Shown here: one piece after another, positions 60,061-64,000 of the stretch
Position numbering within the stretch: the first letter of the stretch is position 1
Layout of the letters: every line of letters starts with the position of its first letter
Assembly (NCBI GenBank): GCA_031310005.1
Contig: CM062381.1
Location: 2,418,001 to 2,482,000 of the forward strand
DNA: 64,000 bases
Reading direction: 5' to 3'
Source of the DNA: Dactylellina haptotyla
Taxonomy: Eukaryota > Ascomycota > Orbiliomycetes > Orbiliales > Orbiliaceae
Position numbers and translations under genes: made by a program
Notes under the pieces: generated by a model
The model's input: only the letters and a program-made list of their open reading frames with translations
The model's database searches: none
What the model was told of the DNA's origin: nothing

Positions 60061-63000
60061 CTATTTAGCACTCATCTGCTTCGCAAACGCCGCCGTCACG
60101 TCTTCTCGCTTCAGCGGCATCTCCAGCCCCTGGTCGCGATATGTCCCTTGCAGCAGGCTATTCATTCTGTTGACAAGCTTCAGATACTGGCACTCCGCCT
60201 CTTTCAGGACCCTCACTGATAACGGATCCAAGTTTCCTTCATCACCAAACTGTTTCGTGACACGCTTAACAAGCGCTTTGATTCCATCCTTCACATTGCT
60301 GCCCGATATTTCTTTCTGGTTGTCATTCAATATCTCCTTGAACTTCAGCTTAGAGAAATTCTTTTTGGCTAAAATCTCGGGTGGGGTGGAGGTTTGTTCC
60401 ATAGCCTCGACTCCCTCGACGAAATCCTATGTCCCCAAATCCTGTTAGCCGGACCGTTTCACACTTCCTTCTGATCCCGTCATGGAATCGAAAAGACACC
60501 ATGTTACTTACCAATGTCTTCTCCAAGTATTTCCGGATCACCGCTCCAACATACGCTCCCAGATGCTCCCTGTACTCTTCTTCCGCTTTCTGTTTGAAAT
60601 CTTGGAGAACAGAGTTATTCCGCACGTCTAGCGCCTCTGTGTAATAGTCCATATTTTGTATTATCATAATATGGTAATATAGAGCTTCCTTGTCGTCAGG
60701 GTCAGCGGATTGACCGCCTCCAGAAGAGGATGAGGTCTGCTTGGCTATTGTCTGCATAGCATCGAACATGGCACGATTAAGGATGCTATAACCGTTATTT
60801 ACCATTTCCCGAACCTCTAGACTCTCATCAGTAAGCTGCTCTGGGGGCAACTGGTCTTCGATTTTCGCAGAAAATAGCTATATGACATTTAGTATACCTG
60901 ACGGAAACAGTCTCATGTTCGAGAACACCTTCTTACCGGGAATGATTTGATAAAATCCAGAACCGCCCTCTTCTTCTTGGACTTGACTTTGGTGGCTTCA
61001 ATAGCTCGTACCTGCTCCTTGAGGAACCCGATAAATGTACCCTTCAATTGCTCGTTCAGCTTGAGCAGTGATTTGACAAGGAACTCTTGGTTTGTTCCTT
61101 CTCGGAATAGACCCAATTTTTTCTCCACAGCAAATATAACCCCGACCCCTTGCCTGCAGCCGGTGTCAATAAATCAATATTGCAGCTAGATTTTCTGGTT
61201 TTACTCACAGTGGGTCATTCGCAGTAATCGCTGCTACGAAATTCTGCATCTCAGTATTCAAAAATCCGAATATATCGGTCATCGTTTCGTACAACTTTTT
61301 AGCCACTTGTTTGTCTTGTTCAGGGACCCGTCGTATATTAAGATCGCCTGGCCGCCTGTCGTCAGGGTGCCCACTTTGTACAAACTCTAGGAAATTCTGA
61401 GCTTGGTTTGATGAAATATGGAGGAATTCGGACATAAAATTCTGCTCCGCCGCCACAAGAGGTATGGTGTCATCAAGGAAGCCAGCAAAACATTCACTAC
61501 CAGGCATCTTTCCATCTTGTACTCTATCACCTGCAGATGACTTCGATGTGTTCTCGTTGTTCTGCGATCTAAATGGTTTCGCCCGGGTAACAGATCTCAT
61601 GACCCCAACGCCTCTGTTGGTGGTGCTTTCAGATTCTTTCTCAGTATGTGTAAACACTTCAACAAGACACCGTCGTATTAGTTTTAGTGAGTCCGTGGAG
61701 GAGGAGGGAAGAGGGGTAGGGATTGGGGCGTACGTATTTCCTGGTCCTCGGACGTAGGCTTTCGCATGATGCCCTTCCAACCTCGGACGTTGTCTCTTAT
61801 TTCTTCCGTGAATTGGTCTCTAACGGCCGCAGTATATTCCTGTACCAAGGCGAGATAGCTGCTTTTGTCAACATCTCGAGCAAAATGAATTACGCCGGCA
61901 AATTTGTAGAGCGATTGATAAACAGCCATGTGCGAAGACGCTTTTGGTTTAGCAATAGTGGGAGATTTTATATTCGATCTACCGGTTGGTGTAACCGCGT
62001 CCACTGGTTTGACCAACGTCATTAGATCTTGCTATTGATATTGTGAGCAAGTGCCGAGAATTATAAAAACCAAGGGAAAGACACTTACGCGATATTTGAT
62101 CTTCATATACTCGATACACCGGCGAGAGAACATTCGGCTATCTTCAATATATTTGTCCTTCTTATCCTTCAGTGCCATCATCTTACCCATTCCAGCTTCA
62201 CCAAGCCCAACATCATCAGGTTCTCCGTCTATTGAGCTCGCCTTCGTTTGGGCATTACTTCCGACCGTTGGATCGATAGTTATAATAGCCTTATAAAGAA
62301 CAGATAGGGAACTTTCGATGTCCGGTAAATTCTCTGCTGCAATCCTCGAGTTTTGAAGAATTTTAATCTCATCGGGGGAGATGCTAACGGTTTGTAATAG
62401 CAATTCAAGTTCCTTTTGAAGGATCTTCTGGTTGGCTGTCTGAACCTGAAGACCTTGCGATTGATTCTCGATATAAGCGATATCATCTTGTAGACTCTAT
62501 TCCCCGATGGTTAGTAAAGATTACAAATATCCCCAAGTAAAAGTGCTTACCATTAGTTCAACTGCGTATAGTGTTAGCAAGCCATCAAGCTCGTCACATT
62601 GAACGAGGGTCTCGTCCAATCGTCTCGCTAACTCTTCGATCCTTGTATTATTGGCAGCTTTATTTTCACTATCCGTGGCCATCCAGATGTTGCCGCTCTC
62701 TACTTTTGCCAACTCCTGTCGAACCTCTGTCTCTAGGGTGTCGATCTTCATATTTCTACCATCCCATCCGAATTCCTCTAGAACTGTATCAATGTCTACT
62801 GTCAAGGTGCTTACATCAATCTGAGACATATATCGATTTCTTGCGTTTATAGCAGCTGCTGAACGACGTCTCTTGTGTCTAGTTGAGAGAAGTGACGATT
62901 TGTTGAATATTTTCTCTTCACTAACATTGGCAGGTTTTCCTTCCACTCCGTTAGGCGTATCTAAAGTCACAGTTCTGGTGCCTGAAGGAGTCGTCTCGCG

Positions 63001-64000
63001 GGAGACTTCTTGACGAACTTGGAGTACTTCCGGGGTTCCAGAAATATCAATCGACGGTATCGGACGGTGCTCAGATATGGGCGTTGAACGTTCACCAGGA
63101 GCATCTGTGAGGTTTGGAGGCGGTCCTCTCTTAGATTCTGGCATGTTTTGCATAGCAGGAGATTCCGGTCGCCGTGGGGATTTCTCAGGAAGTGATTCTT
63201 GTACACTAGGAGCCGTTTTCCCTCTTAACAGGTCTTCTTTAGATATAGTAACGCCGACTTTAACAGCGTCACCGTTCCCTGCCTTTAAATCACGTATGGC
63301 GGGACGCTCTGCAGTAGTGGAGGGGTTCGCGGCGATAGCAGATACGTTTGGGTTAGGCGGCTGGGGACTAGGCATAGCCCGCTTGTTTGCGGCTTTAGAA
63401 AGAGCGCCACCAGCAGCGTAAGCATCCGCCGCGAGTTTAAACCGAGCAGCGATATCCTTAGTCGATGATTTATTTATAACTCTTGGGCCTTGAGGTAGTG
63501 CAAGGTTAGGAGGGGTAGGAGTTGAAGGTTGCGGAGAAACTGTCTGCGGTGACGTGATCTGGGGTACAGGGGCTTGTGGGGTCGGAGCCTGAACTTCTAA
63601 CGTTGCTTGGACTGGTTTGACGAGTTTGGGAGAGGTTGGAAGCCCGCCTCTTCCTCTTGGTGATGTTGGAAGTCCACCAGGAGATAATGGCTTCCGTTGC
63701 TTGGGTTGATCTATGCTTCCGTTTTCTTCAGCAGGCTGCTCAGGGGTATGATATGGCGACCTAGGTTCAAAGCCAGCAGGTGACGGAGGCAATCGTGCAG
63801 ACTCGTTGGTTGGTCGACGCTGCATCTTGGGAGCCACCGATAGGTCCGAGAGCTGAGAATGCTGAGACTCCGGCTTTGTCGATTCGAAGTCGGTAGATAT
63901 CGATGGTCTTGTAGATGTCGGCGGAGTTGGAGTGGGGGCTGGGCTTGGACCTCGACCGTTCGATGTGTCTCCTGGAAATAAGTCCGAGGTTGCAGTACTC
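60061..64000 (-). CDS. SEC3: Exocyst complex component Sec3 (5' end outside window)
   Basis: Exocyst subunit that tethers secretory vesicles at the plasma membrane. Exons (minus): >64000-62551, 62496-62089, 62031-61734, 61656-61209, 61153-60937, 60877-60512, 60426-60061; 1183 codons lie in the window and the frame is still open at base 63999. The visible N-terminal part is a Pro/Ser-rich linker (63999-62900); the PIP2-binding PH domain expected before it is outside. From ~62880 the conserved Sec3 core starts: RYMSQIDVSTLTVDIDTVLE and LEEFGWDGRNMKIDTLETEV, LEQLDGLLTLYAVEL-type coiled coil, then the helical C-terminal bundle (LGLFREGTNQEFLVKSLLKL, YLEKTLDFVEGVEA, KLKFKEIL). Splice C/D joins EDQEI|LFTHTEKES. 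All six introns keep frame; ends in TAG at 60061-60063. Confidence 0.92.

Overview
This is a gene-dense stretch of nuclear DNA from a filamentous ascomycete (Pezizomycotina). The evidence is many short introns (about 45-190 bp) with GTATGT/GTAAGT-type donors and CTAAC-like branch points, several single-copy ascomycete housekeeping genes, and a fungal siderophore-type acyltransferase. Several proteins (for example the fructose bisphosphatase C-terminus) are rather divergent, so I do not name a genus. Nothing suggests bacterial, viral or plasmid DNA. I see no convincing tRNA, rRNA, complete transposon or CRISPR.

Layout. 1-5.3 kb: 3' end of the spindle-checkpoint gene MAD1, a Zn-dependent deaminase, and a HOP1 (meiotic HORMA) homologue whose C-terminal tail looks eroded. 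6.1-12.4 kb: dehydrodolichyl diphosphate synthase, an unknown protein, the mitochondrial nuclease NUC1, and FBP1. 12.4-18.8 kb: gene-poor, with one small dsRNA-binding-like gene. 18.8-24.4 kb: four-unit polyubiquitin, a peroxisomal 3-ketoacyl-CoA thiolase with an N-terminal PTS2, and a siderophore-type N-acyltransferase divergent from the thiolase. 24.9-30.8 kb: PhoD-like membrane phosphatase, dynactin p27 and a multi-pass membrane protein. 32.4-37 kb: farnesyltransferase beta (RAM1) and a BRAP2/ETP1 RING ubiquitin ligase. 41-48.3 kb: CDC24 and V-ATPase subunit a. 50-56.5 kb: two unrelated F-box/LRR proteins in tandem. 57.5-64 kb: GDP-mannose pyrophosphorylase and the exocyst subunit SEC3, cut by the window end.

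The genes do not form a pathway cluster. Loose themes are polarity and secretion (CDC24, SEC3, dynactin, RAM1), glycosylation precursors (cis-prenyltransferase, GDP-mannose synthesis), ubiquitin biology (polyubiquitin, BRAP2, two F-box proteins) and chromosome biology (MAD1, HOP1). I reconstructed exon structures by hand from splice signals, frame continuity and family motifs. Every multi-exon model sums to a whole number of codons, but none has been checked against transcripts. The main points of interest are the HOP1 tail, a GC-AG intron in CDC24, 7-nt first exons, a hidden terminal membrane exon, and an F-box gene open far upstream of its first ATG.
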